Shown in pieces: positions 52,934 to 62,636 of a stretch of 64,000 nt of DNA. Each line of letters opens with the position of its first letter. Within the stretch, counting starts at the first letter, position 1. Where the stretch lies: assembly GCA_016699715.1 (NCBI GenBank), contig CP065007.1, forward strand, positions 2,856,001 through 2,920,000. Reading direction: 5' to 3'. Made by a program: the position numbers and the translations under genes. The stretch is from Candidatus Competibacteraceae bacterium (GTDB lineage Bacteria; Pseudomonadota; Gammaproteobacteria; Competibacterales; Competibacteraceae). Under the pieces are notes generated by a model, which worked only from the letters and a program-made list of their open reading frames with translations, did not search any database and had not been told where the DNA came from.

Positions 52934-54568
52934 ATGTATCCGTCCTATTCCAGGGATTTATGGCAGTGCCTCGAACAGCTCAACCGGATCGGCATCGCGC
53001 TGTCCAGGGAGCGGGATACGCCAAAATTGCTGGAAACGATTCTGATCGCGGCCAAGCGTTTGCTGAACGCCGATGCCGGCACGCTGTATCTGCTGGACAA
53101 GGACGAGCAGCGACTCCGTTTCGAAGTACTGCGCAACGATTCGCTCCAGATCTATCTGGGCGGCACCACCGGCGCGGCCATCCCGTTCGATCCCATTCCC
53201 CTGTACGATCCGGCGGGTCAGCCCAACACCGGCATGGTGGTCACCTATGCCGTGCTGCACGACACGACGGTCATGGTCGACGATGCCTACGCGGACCAGC
53301 ACTTCGATTTTTCCGGGACTCACCGTTTCGACCAGCGTACCGGCTACCGCTCACGCTCCTTCCTGACGGTGCCGATGAAGGACCACGAAGAAGAAATCAT
53401 CGGGGTCTTTCAACTAATTAACGCGCTCGACCCGGAAACCGGGCAGGTACGGACATTTTCGCCGGCCGACCGCCAGATGGCTGAATCGCTGGCCTCGCAG
53501 GCCGCCATCGCCCTGACCAACCACCAACTGATCCGCCAGCTCCAGCAGCTATTCGAGTCACTGATCGAACTGATCAATACCGCCATCGACCACAAATCTC
53601 CCTACACCGGCGCTCACTGTCAGCGGGTGCCGATCCTGACCATGATGATCGCCGAGGCGGCCCGCCGCTGCGAACGAGGACGACTCAAGGCGTTCCGCCC
53701 CACGGCCGAAGAGCTGTACGAACTGAAGATTGCGGGACTGTTGCACGACTGCGGCAAGATCACCACGCCGGTGCATGTCGTGGACAAAGCGACCAAACTG
53801 CAAACCCTGTTCGACCGCATCGAGTTGGTGGATACTCGCGGCGAGGTCCTCAAGCGCGATATGGAAATCGAACTGCTGAAAGCCAAGCTGGCCGCCGTGG
53901 AGCGTGGCGACCTCGCGGCGATTCCGCGGTTGGAACAGCAGTTCAGCACTCGGCTGGCCGAGTTGGAGGCAGACCGGGAACACCTGCGCCGCTGCAACTC
54001 CGGCAGCGAGTTCATGCGGCCCGAGGATCAGGCGCGGGTCAGGCAAATCGCCGCCCGCCGTTGGGTCGGACCGGATGGACAGGAACGCGATTTCCTGTCC
54101 GGGGAGGAAATCGACAATCTCTGTATCGCCAAGGGGACCTTGAACCCCGCGGAGCGTGCCATCATCGAAGAGCATGTGGCCCTGACCCTACGCATGTTGA
54201 ACGCTCTGCCCTGGCCGAAATCGCTGCATAACGTCCCTGAATACGCCGGTAGCCATCATGAAAAACTCGACGGTGGCGGTTATCACCGAGGCTTGGGTGA
54301 GCAGGATTTGTCCATCCAGGCCCGCATCATCTGTCTGGCCGATGTGTTTGAGGCGCTGACCGCGCGCGACCGGCCCTACAAATCCGGTAAACCGCTCAGC
54401 GAGGTGCTGCACATCCTTGGCCAAATGGTGCGGGACCGTCAGATCGACTCCGACTTGTTCGAGGTCTTCGTTCGCGAAGGCGTCTGGCTGAACTACGCCC
54501 GGCAATACCTGCAACCGGAACAGATCGATGTGGTGGATCCCAGCCAGATCCCGGAACAGACCCACTAA
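52934..54568 (+). CDS. GAF/HD-GYP-type phosphohydrolase with an insertion
   Basis: 544 residues. A GAF domain fills about 30-195 (AKRLLNADAGTLYLLDKDE ... FLTVPMKD). The HD-GYP-like part has HDCGKI near 271 and HHEKLDGGGYHRGLG near 442. The final P of GYP is a histidine (GYH), and about 170 residues separate HD from HH instead of about 60; an inserted helical stretch (LEQQFSTRLAELEADREHL) fills the gap. HD-GYP proteins hydrolyse cyclic di-GMP, but these changes leave substrate and activity uncertain. I use ATG 52934 with AAAGGA upstream. Confidence 0.85.
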   Translation: MYPSYSRDLWQCLEQLNRIGIALSRERDTPKLLETILIAAKRLLNADAGTLYLLDKDEQRLRFEVLRNDSLQIYLGGTTGAAIPFDPIPLYDPAGQPNTGMVVTYAVLHDTTVMVDDAYADQHFDFSGTHRFDQRTGYRSRSFLTVPMKDHEEEIIGVFQLINALDPETGQVRTFSPADRQMAESLASQAAIALTNHQLIRQLQQLFESLIELINTAIDHKSPYTGAHCQRVPILTMMIAEAARRCERGRLKAFRPTAEELYELKIAGLLHDCGKITTPVHVVDKATKLQTLFDRIELVDTRGEVLKRDMEIELLKAKLAAVERGDLAAIPRLEQQFSTRLAELEADREHLRRCNSGSEFMRPEDQARVRQIAARRWVGPDGQERDFLSGEEIDNLCIAKGTLNPAERAIIEEHVALTLRMLNALPWPKSLHNVPEYAGSHHEKLDGGGYHRGLGEQDLSIQARIICLADVFEALTARDRPYKSGKPLSEVLHILGQMVRDRQIDSDLFEVFVREGVWLNYARQYLQPEQIDVVDPSQIPEQTH

Positions 54569-54825
54569 CCACCGTCAGGGTCGACGATCTGGCAAAGCCT
54601 CTCACTAGGAACCCCACAACTGCCGACGCTCAAGAATCTGGAGATCGCCCGTCGCCAGCCGACCGAACCGCGCAACATCACTGGCCGGAAGGCCAGAAAC
54701 GGCACACGATGGGTTGGAACCAGCAATTGAGCCGTTGCGACACACCACGAAAAATCGTTTGTGGTTGGGGCGACCGGCCAAAGAATAACCGGCGGCCCGA
54801 CGCACGATCGCTGGGGAGGAATATC

Positions 54826-56058
54826 ATGCGTGCTCTATCTTGCCTTTGTTTTTTGTTAGGCACCCTGCTGTGGCTACCACCCGCGCCAGCGGCCAACTCG
54901 GCCTCGGAAGAATTCGCCGTACCATTGCAAGGCACGCCCGCGCCCGCGCGCGCCAAGCCGCGTAGATCGGAACGGGCGCGAACCATCAAGGACGACATGA
55001 CAGGGGAACCGGCGCTGCGAGCCAGAACGGCGCAAGGTGCCATCGCCGCCGCGATCGGACAACGCGCCGCCGGCTGTCGGATGATCCGTTTCAAGAGAGG
55101 TTTCGGTTGGGTGGCGACAGGGAAGGCTCGCTATCCGGCGGCCGAAAATCCGGTCGCGACCCGCCGGACCCGGCAGGAAGCGCGGCTCAGTGCGTTCCTG
55201 GATGCCCGCGCGCGGCTGGCCGGCTGTCTGCGAGACCTGGCGCCGGAAGCCCGGAAACGCATCGCGGAGTATCTGAAAACCGATGACGCCATACGGCTGG
55301 CGCTGATCAACCTTGCCACCAATGAGCAGGAGCGGCGGCAACAAGCCCTCAAGATTCTGACGCGCGGCTTCGTCACCTATTCGAGTGAGGAGGATGCGGC
55401 CGACCGCGCAATCCATGTCAATCTGGTCGCCACGCCCAAGACCGCCCTCCGACTGACCCGTCCCGCCGCCGCCGCCATCGAAACCGTCACGCTCAAGGAA
55501 GGCTTGCGGCAACTGCTGGCCGAAATCGAGGGTCGCCTGATTCCACCGGCCGGCAACCGATTGATCGTCGTCAACGCAACGGGCGAACTGGCGTTGGTCG
55601 GCTATGCCGTCAATCTGATCGGCACGCACCCGGAGCCGGCCGCTCAGGAAAAACTGCGCGCCGACGCAGCGAAAATCGCCACGGCCCGCGCGACCGAGGC
55701 GCTGATGGGGTTGGCGACCGGGGATGACGCGGCATGGATCGCCGGCCTGGACGAAATCAGCCAAGCCGAAATCCGTGGCGCCGCCAGCGGTTACGATGCC
55801 AGCGAACCCAGCGTGCGCCGTTTCGCGCAAATCCGTGAGCTGGCGATGTCCAGGATCAAGGACGCCGCCGGTCTTCAGGCGCTGCGCGAGGGTCGCTTAC
55901 CGCCAGAAGCGGTGGTCAAACAATTCGCGGGAGAAGACAGTATCGCCGTCGCGGTGGTTTACACTCCGAGCATCAAGCAACCCGAACCGGTCCCAGCCGC
56001 ACAGCCGCCCGTACCCGCGCCGGCCAGCGGCGAACCCGCGCCGGCGGACACCCGTTAG
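54826..56058 (+). CDS. Exported protein of unknown function
   Basis: 410 residues with a signal peptide (RALSCLCFLLGTLLWLPPAPAA) and a proline-rich tail. The middle holds a weakly repetitive alpha/beta region; LIVVNATGELALVGYAVNLIG is the most distinct strand-turn. I do not recognise a family. ATG 54826 follows a strong GGGGAGGA site, which rules out the longer frame from 54709. It ends overlapping mutM by four bases in convergent orientation. Confidence 0.75.
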   Translation: MRALSCLCFLLGTLLWLPPAPAANSASEEFAVPLQGTPAPARAKPRRSERARTIKDDMTGEPALRARTAQGAIAAAIGQRAAGCRMIRFKRGFGWVATGKARYPAAENPVATRRTRQEARLSAFLDARARLAGCLRDLAPEARKRIAEYLKTDDAIRLALINLATNEQERRQQALKILTRGFVTYSSEEDAADRAIHVNLVATPKTALRLTRPAAAAIETVTLKEGLRQLLAEIEGRLIPPAGNRLIVVNATGELALVGYAVNLIGTHPEPAAQEKLRADAAKIATARATEALMGLATGDDAAWIAGLDEISQAEIRGAASGYDASEPSVRRFAQIRELAMSRIKDAAGLQALREGRLPPEAVVKQFAGEDSIAVAVVYTPSIKQPEPVPAAQPPVPAPASGEPAPADTR

Positions 56059-56870
56059 CGCTGACAGCGCGGACAGTAATAGGTCGCCCGCTGCCCGAGC
56101 CGACAGCGCTGGATGGATTCGCCGCAAACGGTGCAGGGCGCCAGGAAGCGGTTATAGACGCGCAGGCTTTGTTGAAAGTAGCCCGGCTCGCCTTCTCCAC
56201 CGACGAAATCCCGCAACGTGGTGCCGCCCTGCCGGATCGCCTCGTCCAGGATCGCCCGAACGGCGACCACCAACCGCTGGTATTCGGCCAGCGTGACTCG
56301 CCCGGCCGAGCGCCGCGGATCGATTCCGGCCGCATGCAGCGATTCGTTGGCGTAGATATTGCCAACCCCCACCACCACATGGTGGTCCATGATGAAGGTC
56401 TTGATCGCCAGCGTCCGCTCCCGTGCCCGTTGGTGCAGATAGGTACCGGAGAATGCGGCGTCAAACGGTTCGGGGCCAAGCGTCCGCAGCAGGGGATGTT
56501 GCGCCGGTGGCTCCACGGTCCACAGCAACGAACCAAAGCGACGGCTGTCGTTAAAACGCAGACATTCCCCGCCGACCAGAACCAGATCGACATGATCGTG
56601 CTTCTCCAGCGGTGTGGCGACGGGCAGGACACGCAAGCGGCCGGTCATGCCAAGGTGGAAAATCGCGGTTCCACCATCGGTCCGTAACAGCAAATATTTG
56701 GCGCGTCGCTCGACCCGCTGGATGATTTGCCCTGGCAACAACGCTTCCAGTTCCTCCGGCACCGGCCAGCGCAACCGGCGCTCCCGGACCACCACCCGAC
56801 CGACCTGCTGACCGGTCACGCGCGGCGCGATGCCGCGACGGACGGTTTCGACTTCCGGCAGTTCGGGCAT
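56055..56870 (-). CDS. mutM: Formamidopyrimidine-DNA glycosylase (Fpg)
   Basis: 271 residues, normal length. The catalytic N-terminus PELPEVETVRRGI (Pro as Schiff-base nucleophile after Met removal, Glu as acid) is intact; the H2TH region AIKTFIMDHHVVVGVGNIYANESL and the C-terminal zinc finger CTVCGESIQRCRLGQRATYY (then CPRC) complete it. It removes 8-oxoguanine and ring-opened purines from DNA and cuts the strand. The ATG at 56870 overlaps the preceding stop (TAATG), so mutM is coupled to the DUF4340 gene of the Gld-type operon. Confidence 0.96.
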   Translation of the reverse strand: MPELPEVETVRRGIAPRVTGQQVGRVVVRERRLRWPVPEELEALLPGQIIQRVERRAKYLLLRTDGGTAIFHLGMTGRLRVLPVATPLEKHDHVDLVLVGGECLRFNDSRRFGSLLWTVEPPAQHPLLRTLGPEPFDAAFSGTYLHQRARERTLAIKTFIMDHHVVVGVGNIYANESLHAAGIDPRRSAGRVTLAEYQRLVVAVRAILDEAIRQGGTTLRDFVGGEGEPGYFQQSLRVYNRFLAPCTVCGESIQRCRLGQRATYYCPRCQR

Positions 56871-57418
56871 TATTCGTCCCGTGCTCGGCCTAGTGCCGAA
56901 GATTCGATAGGCGGTGCCCGGAAGCTCGCCGCCGCGCTGGTCAGCAACGGGTACAAACCGTCGGGACAGAGCGAGACGGTTGCACCGATTTGCAGGTAAC
57001 GCCGGCCGTCGGTCGGAGCCGTCGCGCCAAAGCGAATTTCCCGATCGTTCAGCCATAACCGCAACCGGGGCGGATCGAGTTGCAAGGATTTCAGGTTCAG
57101 TTCGGCGACGGGATACCGTAGCGAGCAGTGGGTTCCGGCAAGATTCACGATCGGATTGAGCAAGACCGGGTTGGCCAGGCCGCTTTCCGGCGCGGTCATC
57201 CACCAACGACCACTGCTGCGTTTAAAGGCCAGATTGGCTTGACCCGGACGCTCGACCGCGATCCGTTCGGTTTGCGCCGGAGTCAACTCCAACAGAGTGG
57301 GAACGCCCGCCAGCCGTTCCTGCCTGGATTCCAACCACGCCAGCGCCGCCAAGCCACCGACCAGCCCCAGCAGTCCCAAATTGAGCCAGCGCCGCCGCGT
57401 GAGCGCACTCACGGTCAA
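56870..57418 (-). CDS. DUF4340-type protein of the Gld-like operon
   Basis: 182 residues. A single N-terminal membrane segment (LNLGLLGLVGGLAALAWL) is followed by a periplasmic beta-rich DUF4340-like part (TPAQTERIAVERPGQANLAF and RWWMTAP), shorter than most family members, which repeat this unit. Such proteins are encoded with GldA/F/G-type ABC systems. Function unknown. Overlaps the upstream GldG-like gene by four bases. Confidence 0.75.
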   Translation of the reverse strand: MTVSALTRRRWLNLGLLGLVGGLAALAWLESRQERLAGVPTLLELTPAQTERIAVERPGQANLAFKRSSGRWWMTAPESGLANPVLLNPIVNLAGTHCSLRYPVAELNLKSLQLDPPRLRLWLNDREIRFGATAPTDGRRYLQIGATVSLCPDGLYPLLTSAAASFRAPPIESSALGRARDE

Positions 57419-58800
57419 CGCCGCCGCCGCCGGAACCAGATCAGCCAGCCGCTGGCCAACAGCGTCGCCGGCAATACCAGCAAGAAAAAGGCGGCGATCA
57501 GCGCCAGCGCGCCATCCGACAAATCCAGATGGATATCGGGGGCGGCCTTGGGGCGCAACACGATCAGCGTGTCGTCCAAGGTCAGCCAGTTCATGATATT
57601 CAGTCCCAGTTGCAGATTGCCGCCGTTGCCCAGATAGGTATTCGAGAGAAAATCGCCATCGCCGATGACGACAATGCGCTGCCGGGATGCGGTAGCTTGC
57701 GCATCAACGGCTCCGGCGGCGGGTGAGCCGGGTCGGGGCCGAACCAGCGCCACGCCAATGGTCAGGGGACCGGGACGCTCGGCGGTATCGGGATCGAACT
57801 GCATCCGTTCGTCCAGCGAACCTGTTTCCGTCCAGGTCCGCAACTGGCTTTCCAGCAGCAAATCAGCTTTCCAACCAGCGGCGGTTTGCGGCTCCAAAGC
57901 GACGGCTTGCGGCAGCAGGGCGGGCGAACGCAAGGGTTCGGTGATGGGATGCGGACCATAATCGGCGATGGGAATGAAGGCAGGATTCTTGATGCCCAGC
58001 AAGGGCGTATCCGCGTCCACCACGACGCCGGGCAATACGGTGATCCCCAACAGGGTTGCCAACGCTTGCAGGCCGGACGGGTCCTTCGGCTCCAGCAACC
58101 ACAACAGGTTGCCGCCCCGATTGACGTATTCCACAATGGCCTGAATCTCCGCTGTCGGCAACGGTGTTTGTGGCCCGGCGATCACCAGCGCGGCGGCCGT
58201 GTCGGGGATCTGGGTTCCTGTCGTCAAATCGAGCGCTTCCGGCTGAATGCCGAGCTTTTCCAGCTCCCGGCCAAATGCGCCCAGGTCGTGGTTGGCTACG
58301 CCCCGTGGGTTGCGCTCGCCGTGGCCGGCTAGAAACAGCACGACCCGCGCTTGCTGGCGACCGAGACGATGCAAGGATTGGGTCAGCGCCTGTTCACTGA
58401 GTTGCTGGAGCCTTTCCCCATGAGCGCGATATTCCAGATACAACTCGCCGTCGGCGGTAATTCCGAGTTCCCGCACTCGATCCGGCAACAGATCGGGGTT
58501 AACGAAAGCCAGCGTCAGGTCGGGTTTATAGCGCTGGTAACGGCCCACCAGCCGGACGATGCCGTCGCGCAGGGAGGAATTGTCGCGGGCATAGGCGGTG
58601 ATGCTGACCGGTCCGTCCAGTCGGTCCAACAGCATCCGACTGGCCTCGGACAGCGTGTTGCGGCCACCGGCGGTCCAGTCGGCCTGAACCGGGTAACGGA
58701 CGCTTAGCCAGGCCAGCAGGCCGATCACCAGACCGAACAACAGGAGGAACAGTCCGTTCTGGATTCGCAGTCGCCGCCGGGTAGAGAGATCGAGCCGCAT
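57415..58800 (-). CDS. GldG-family auxiliary protein of an ABC transporter
   Basis: 461 residues. Starts MRLDLSTRRRLRIQNG (ATG 58800; a TTG at 58806 overlaps the previous stop but is less likely). One membrane segment near the start and one near the end (LALIAAFFLLVLPATLLASGW) bracket a large periplasmic ABC_transp_aux/GldG domain (VSITAYARDNSSLRDGIVRL, LFLAGHGERNPRG). It associates with the two ABC genes downstream in the operon order (upstream on the map). In gliding bacteria GldG is part of an ABC complex; in gammaproteobacteria the exported substrate is unknown. Confidence 0.85.
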   Translation of the reverse strand: MRLDLSTRRRLRIQNGLFLLLFGLVIGLLAWLSVRYPVQADWTAGGRNTLSEASRMLLDRLDGPVSITAYARDNSSLRDGIVRLVGRYQRYKPDLTLAFVNPDLLPDRVRELGITADGELYLEYRAHGERLQQLSEQALTQSLHRLGRQQARVVLFLAGHGERNPRGVANHDLGAFGRELEKLGIQPEALDLTTGTQIPDTAAALVIAGPQTPLPTAEIQAIVEYVNRGGNLLWLLEPKDPSGLQALATLLGITVLPGVVVDADTPLLGIKNPAFIPIADYGPHPITEPLRSPALLPQAVALEPQTAAGWKADLLLESQLRTWTETGSLDERMQFDPDTAERPGPLTIGVALVRPRPGSPAAGAVDAQATASRQRIVVIGDGDFLSNTYLGNGGNLQLGLNIMNWLTLDDTLIVLRPKAAPDIHLDLSDGALALIAAFFLLVLPATLLASGWLIWFRRRRR

Positions 58801-58802
58801 GA

Positions 58803-59555
58803 TCAACCCCGCAGGCGCGCATCGTCCAGCCGGCGGATCGTCAGACCCAGGAAAGCCGCGATGAACAACAGGTAATAGGCGACATCGACGCTGTTAAACA
58901 ATCCCAGCAACAATGCGTCGTAGTGGCGCGGCAGCGACAGGTACGCGAACAGGCTGTCCGCCGTTTTTTGGCCGGTCCCGGCCACATCGACCACCCACAA
59001 CAGCAGCAGCAGCCCGAAGGTCGCCATCGCCGCCAGCACCGGTTGGATGGTGAGCGCCGACAGATACAGGCCAGCGGCGGTAAAACTGCCAGCGAGCAGA
59101 ATCAAACCGAGCACACCGGCCAGCAGCTTGCCGAAATCCAGCGGCGCGCCAACCGTCAGCGCCAACGGCATCAACGCGACCAGCACGATCATGCCCGACA
59201 GGAAGACGACCACGCCTAAATACTTGCCGAGCACGATGGCCGTCGATCCTACCGGCGCCGAGAGCAGCAGGTCGAGTGTGCCGGCGCGACGCTCTTCGCT
59301 CAACAGCCGCATGGTGAGTAGTGGTGTTAGTAAAAGCAGCACCCAGGCGGCGACCCGAAACAGCGGCGCGGCGACCAGATCGGTCACGCCGGGTGCGTTG
59401 TCCAACAGGGCCAGTCGGCCCTGCAAATTTCGGAAATCATCCACCAGGATCAGGAAGATCCACGCCAGCAACCCTTGCACCACCGCCAGCAGCGTCCAGG
59501 CCAGCGGCGACAGGAATAGGCCGCGCAGCTCGCGGGCCGCGATGGTGAGGATCAT
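58803..59555 (-). CDS. GldF-type ABC transporter permease
   Basis: 250 residues from ATG 59555 (MILTIAARELRGLFLSPLAW), with six membrane segments and the ABC-2 signature RAGTLDLLLSAPVG. It forms the inner-membrane channel of the complex with the adjacent ATPase. Its start overlaps the ATPase stop by four bases. Confidence 0.9.
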   Translation of the reverse strand: MILTIAARELRGLFLSPLAWTLLAVVQGLLAWIFLILVDDFRNLQGRLALLDNAPGVTDLVAAPLFRVAAWVLLLLTPLLTMRLLSEERRAGTLDLLLSAPVGSTAIVLGKYLGVVVFLSGMIVLVALMPLALTVGAPLDFGKLLAGVLGLILLAGSFTAAGLYLSALTIQPVLAAMATFGLLLLLWVVDVAGTGQKTADSLFAYLSLPRHYDALLLGLFNSVDVAYYLLFIAAFLGLTIRRLDDARLRG

Positions 59556-60487
59556 ACCGGCGCCTCCCCCAGCGTCAGATCGACAAAGATTTGTTCCAGG
59601 CCGGTGTGTTCCGGGGTCATTTCCCACAGATCCCAGCCATCGGCGCAAGCCCGTTCGAGCACGGCCTGGTGGGGCGCGGCGCCGGGGGCATGATGGAGTC
59701 TAAACCGGCCGATACCGAGTTCCTCGACCCGGACGACTCCCGGCAGTCGCGCCAGGCTCGCGGTCGGCGGCGCTGCGTTCAGCCCGACCCGCAGGTGGGT
59801 GGAGCGCCGTTGCTGTTCCAAATCGGCCAGCGCGCCGGCGTACACCAGCCGTCCGGCCCGGATGATCTGCACATGGGTGCAGGTCGCCTGCACCTCGGGT
59901 AACAGATGGGTGGACAGAATCACCCCGCGATCCCGCCCCAGCGTGCGGATCAACTCGCGAATCTCGCGCAGTTGGAAAGGGTCCAGGCCGACGGTCGGCT
60001 CGTCCAGCACCAGCACCGGGGGGTCGTGCAGGATGGCCTGGGCCAGACCGACCCGCTGCCGATATCCCTTGGACAAATTGCCGATCAGGCGTCGGCCGAC
60101 ATCCGCCAGCCCGCAGCGCTCCTTGATCTGAAGCAGGGCTTGGCGGCAGGCCACGCGATCGAGCCCGTGCAGGCGGGCGCTGTAGCACAACTGTTCGTCC
60201 ACCGTCAGTTCGCGATAAAGCGGAGGTTGCTCGGGCAGATAGCCGATCGATTGCTTGGCCTGACGCGGTTGATCCAGCAAATCGGCGCCGTTGATGACGA
60301 TCCGCCCGGCGTCCGGCGCCAACACACCCGCCAGCATCCGCATCGTAGTCGATTTGCCCGCCCCGTTGAGGCCAAGAAATCCAAGAACCTGGCCCCTGTG
60401 GAGAGTGAAAGTGATTTCATCGACCACCCGCATATCGCCGTAGCTGCGGGTCAATCGCTCCACCCGCGCCAGTATCTCGCCTTTCAT
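59552..60487 (-). CDS. GldA-type ABC transporter ATPase
   Basis: 311 residues from ATG 60487; a longer frame to 60610 is not conserved. Walker A GLNGAGKSTT, Q-loop YLPEQPPLY, signature LSKGYRQRVGLAQ and Walker B VLVLDEPTVGLDP are complete, with a C-terminal accessory domain. It powers the ABC-2 complex with the downstream permease and GldG-like genes. First gene of the operon, transcribed away from psiE. Confidence 0.92.
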   Translation of the reverse strand: MKGEILARVERLTRSYGDMRVVDEITFTLHRGQVLGFLGLNGAGKSTTMRMLAGVLAPDAGRIVINGADLLDQPRQAKQSIGYLPEQPPLYRELTVDEQLCYSARLHGLDRVACRQALLQIKERCGLADVGRRLIGNLSKGYRQRVGLAQAILHDPPVLVLDEPTVGLDPFQLREIRELIRTLGRDRGVILSTHLLPEVQATCTHVQIIRAGRLVYAGALADLEQQRRSTHLRVGLNAAPPTASLARLPGVVRVEELGIGRFRLHHAPGAAPHQAVLERACADGWDLWEMTPEHTGLEQIFVDLTLGEAPV

Positions 60488-60579
60488 GCCATTTTCAACA
60501 AGCGCTGACCCGCGCGGGGCGGTATCATACATTACGAAGTTGACCCGAACAGCCGTGCCGATCCGTTGCCGAGCACCCC

Positions 60580-61062
60580 ATGGAAAAACCTCCCAACCAC
60601 ATCCCGCCACCCGATCACGACCTCTCCGATGGTCTGCATATCGACCAGAGCGAGGAACCTCTGATCCACTGGCTGCTCGTCATTATCCGGTTTTGCGTGC
60701 GGATACTGGCGATACTGATGACCCTGGTGATCATCTGGAGCGTCGCCGATGTGGCTTGGGTGATTTATCAGCGTGCGGCGGCGCCGATTGTGGGGTTGCT
60801 GAGCGTCAATGATATTTTAGCTTCGTTCGGCGCCTTCATGGCGGCTCTGATCGCCATCGAAATTTTTCTGAACATCGTGCTGTACCTGCGCGACGACGTG
60901 TTGCATGTCAAACTGGTGCTCGCCACGGCGCTGATGGCGATCGCCCGAAAGGTGATCGTGATGGACTACAAAACCGTGGAGCCCGAATACATCTGGGCAA
61001 CGGCGGCGGTCATTTTTTCTCTAAGTATTGGCTACTGGCTGGTGGCCAAGAAACTCCAATAA
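60580..61062 (+). CDS. PsiE-family phosphate-starvation-inducible membrane protein
   Basis: 160 residues with about four membrane segments. The family pattern ASFGAFMAALIAIEIFLNIV, HVKLVLATALMAIARKVIVMD and EPEYIWATAAVIFSLSIGYWL is clear. PsiE rises under phosphate starvation; its molecular role is not known. It is divergent from the Gld-like ATPase with a 92-base gap that must hold both promoters. Confidence 0.88.
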   Translation: MEKPPNHIPPPDHDLSDGLHIDQSEEPLIHWLLVIIRFCVRILAILMTLVIIWSVADVAWVIYQRAAAPIVGLLSVNDILASFGAFMAALIAIEIFLNIVLYLRDDVLHVKLVLATALMAIARKVIVMDYKTVEPEYIWATAAVIFSLSIGYWLVAKKLQ

Positions 61063-61209
61063 GCACGGCAATCAGCCCAGCATCATGGTAGCAGTATTGT
61101 ACGGAAATATCTTTATAAATCAAAATACCTAGAGCTGTTGGCTTGATGACGAACGGCTTTCCGGCCGTACCGGCCGCTTTTTCTAACCACGCTTACAAAA
61201 GGTGTAGAG

Positions 61210-62394
61210 TTGAATTTCATCGTTCATGGTTTTCTGGATCTCTCTTTCTGGGAACTGGTGTTGGCAACGCTGTTGATGACGCATGTCACGATAGCCGCCG
61301 TCACGATTTTCCTGCACCGCGCCCAAGCACATCGTGCACTGGATTTGCACCCGGTCATCAGTCATTTCTTCCGATTCTGGCTATGGCTAACGACCGGCAT
61401 GGCCACCAAACAGTGGGTCGCCATACATCGCAAGCATCACGCCAAGTGCGAAACACCGGACGATCCTCATAGCCCGCAGGTTTTGGGTATCCGCAAGGTG
61501 CTTTGGGAAGGTGCGGAATTGTATCGCTCTGAAGCACTTAACTCGGAGACCATGAAGCGCTACGGTCATGGCACACCCGATGATTGGCTGGAAACCCATC
61601 TCTATGCTCGCTATGACCAACTGGGTATTACGCTGATGCTGTTTGTTGATCTGGCCTTATTTGGTGTCTCGGGACTCACCGTTTGGGCTATACAATTGCT
61701 ATGGATTCCATTCTGGGCCGCCGGAGTCGTCAATGGCTTAGGGCACTATTGGGGTTATCGAAATTATGAACCTCGCGATGCCTCCGCCAACCTTCTACCG
61801 ATCGGATTGATAATCGGCGGGGAAGAACTGCATAACAACCATCACGCCTTCCCTAGTTCGGCCAAGCTGTCGAACCACTGGTGGGAATTTGACATTGGCT
61901 GGTTGTACATCCGGATTTTGACAATCCTGCGATTGGCACACGTCAAGAAAATCGCGCCAGTACCACAACAACTACCGGATAAACAGGCTATTGATCTGGA
62001 TACACTACGAGCCGTTGTGCTTGGTCGATTGTATGTGATGGCCGATTTCGGCCGTAATGTAGTGGTACCAGTGCTGCGGGAGGAGTTACGAAAAGCCGAT
62101 GATTCCCGGCGCCGCATACTCAGGCGGACCAAGGGATTATTGCTGCGGGAAGAGGCGCGACTGGACGACCGTGATCGCGCCCGACTACGCAGTGTGCTCG
62201 ACATGAGTCAAGCTCTATGCACCGTCTATGAATTTCGGATGAGCTTGCAAAGTCTGTGGAATCGCACAACTGTCAGCCATGAAAAACTGCTGGCATCGCT
62301 GCAAGATTGGTGTACACAGGCCGAGGCCAGTGGTATTCAAGCCCTACAGGAATTCGCGCAATCATTGCGTGGCTACTCAGTGCGCTCAATCTGA
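61210..62394 (+). CDS. Membrane fatty-acid desaturase (acyl-CoA delta-9 type)
   Basis: 394 residues. Three histidine boxes hold the di-iron centre: HRAQAHRALDLH, HRKHHAKCE and HNNHHAFP. Hydrophobic segments lie near 1-60 and 140-185. It introduces a double bond into an acyl chain at the membrane. The frame starts at a TTG (61210) after AGGTG; no in-frame ATG stands earlier, and a later ATG would remove the first histidine box. The about 120-residue C-terminal extension is helical and unusual in length. Confidence 0.9.
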   Translation: MNFIVHGFLDLSFWELVLATLLMTHVTIAAVTIFLHRAQAHRALDLHPVISHFFRFWLWLTTGMATKQWVAIHRKHHAKCETPDDPHSPQVLGIRKVLWEGAELYRSEALNSETMKRYGHGTPDDWLETHLYARYDQLGITLMLFVDLALFGVSGLTVWAIQLLWIPFWAAGVVNGLGHYWGYRNYEPRDASANLLPIGLIIGGEELHNNHHAFPSSAKLSNHWWEFDIGWLYIRILTILRLAHVKKIAPVPQQLPDKQAIDLDTLRAVVLGRLYVMADFGRNVVVPVLREELRKADDSRRRILRRTKGLLLREEARLDDRDRARLRSVLDMSQALCTVYEFRMSLQSLWNRTTVSHEKLLASLQDWCTQAEASGIQALQEFAQSLRGYSVRSI

Positions 62395-62400
62395 CTGAAG

Positions 62401-62439
62401 GTCACAGAAAGCCCGCCTTGAAGGCGGGCTTTCTGTGAC
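62401..62439. terminator. Bidirectional terminator between desaturase gene and rpmG
   Basis: A perfect 17-bp stem (62401-62417 with 62423-62439, core AGAAAGCCCGCC) around loop TTGAA separates two convergent genes; T-rich runs in the stem (TTTCT) are on both sides. Confidence 0.85.
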
Positions 62440-62461
62440 AGCTCAACAAGTTATCAAATAA

Positions 62462-62617
62462 CTATTTGATCTTCGCTTCCTTGTAGGGAACATGCTTACG
62501 GACCACCGGATCGTATTTTTTCATTTCCAGCTTTTCAGGCATTGTGCGCTTGTTCTTAGTCGTTGTATAGAAATGACCCGTACCAGCGGTGGACACCAGC
62601 TTGATCTTATCACGCAT
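62462..62617 (-). CDS. rpmG: Ribosomal protein bL33
   Basis: 51 residues: MRDKIKLVSTAGTGHFYTTT, NKRTMPEKLEMKKYDPVVRK, HVPYKEAKIK. This cysteine-free form of bL33 is standard in gammaproteobacteria. It binds 23S rRNA near the E site in the large subunit. AGGAG precedes ATG 62617. It lies 19 bases after rpmB and is read as an operon with it. Confidence 0.97.
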   Translation of the reverse strand: MRDKIKLVSTAGTGHFYTTTKNKRTMPEKLEMKKYDPVVRKHVPYKEAKIK

Positions 62618-62636
62618 GAGTAGCTACTCCTTTCAA

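Noticed and set aside
61060..61210. Possible small gene before the desaturase
   Set aside because: An ATG at 61146 opens a short frame with no recognisable features that overlaps the desaturase start.
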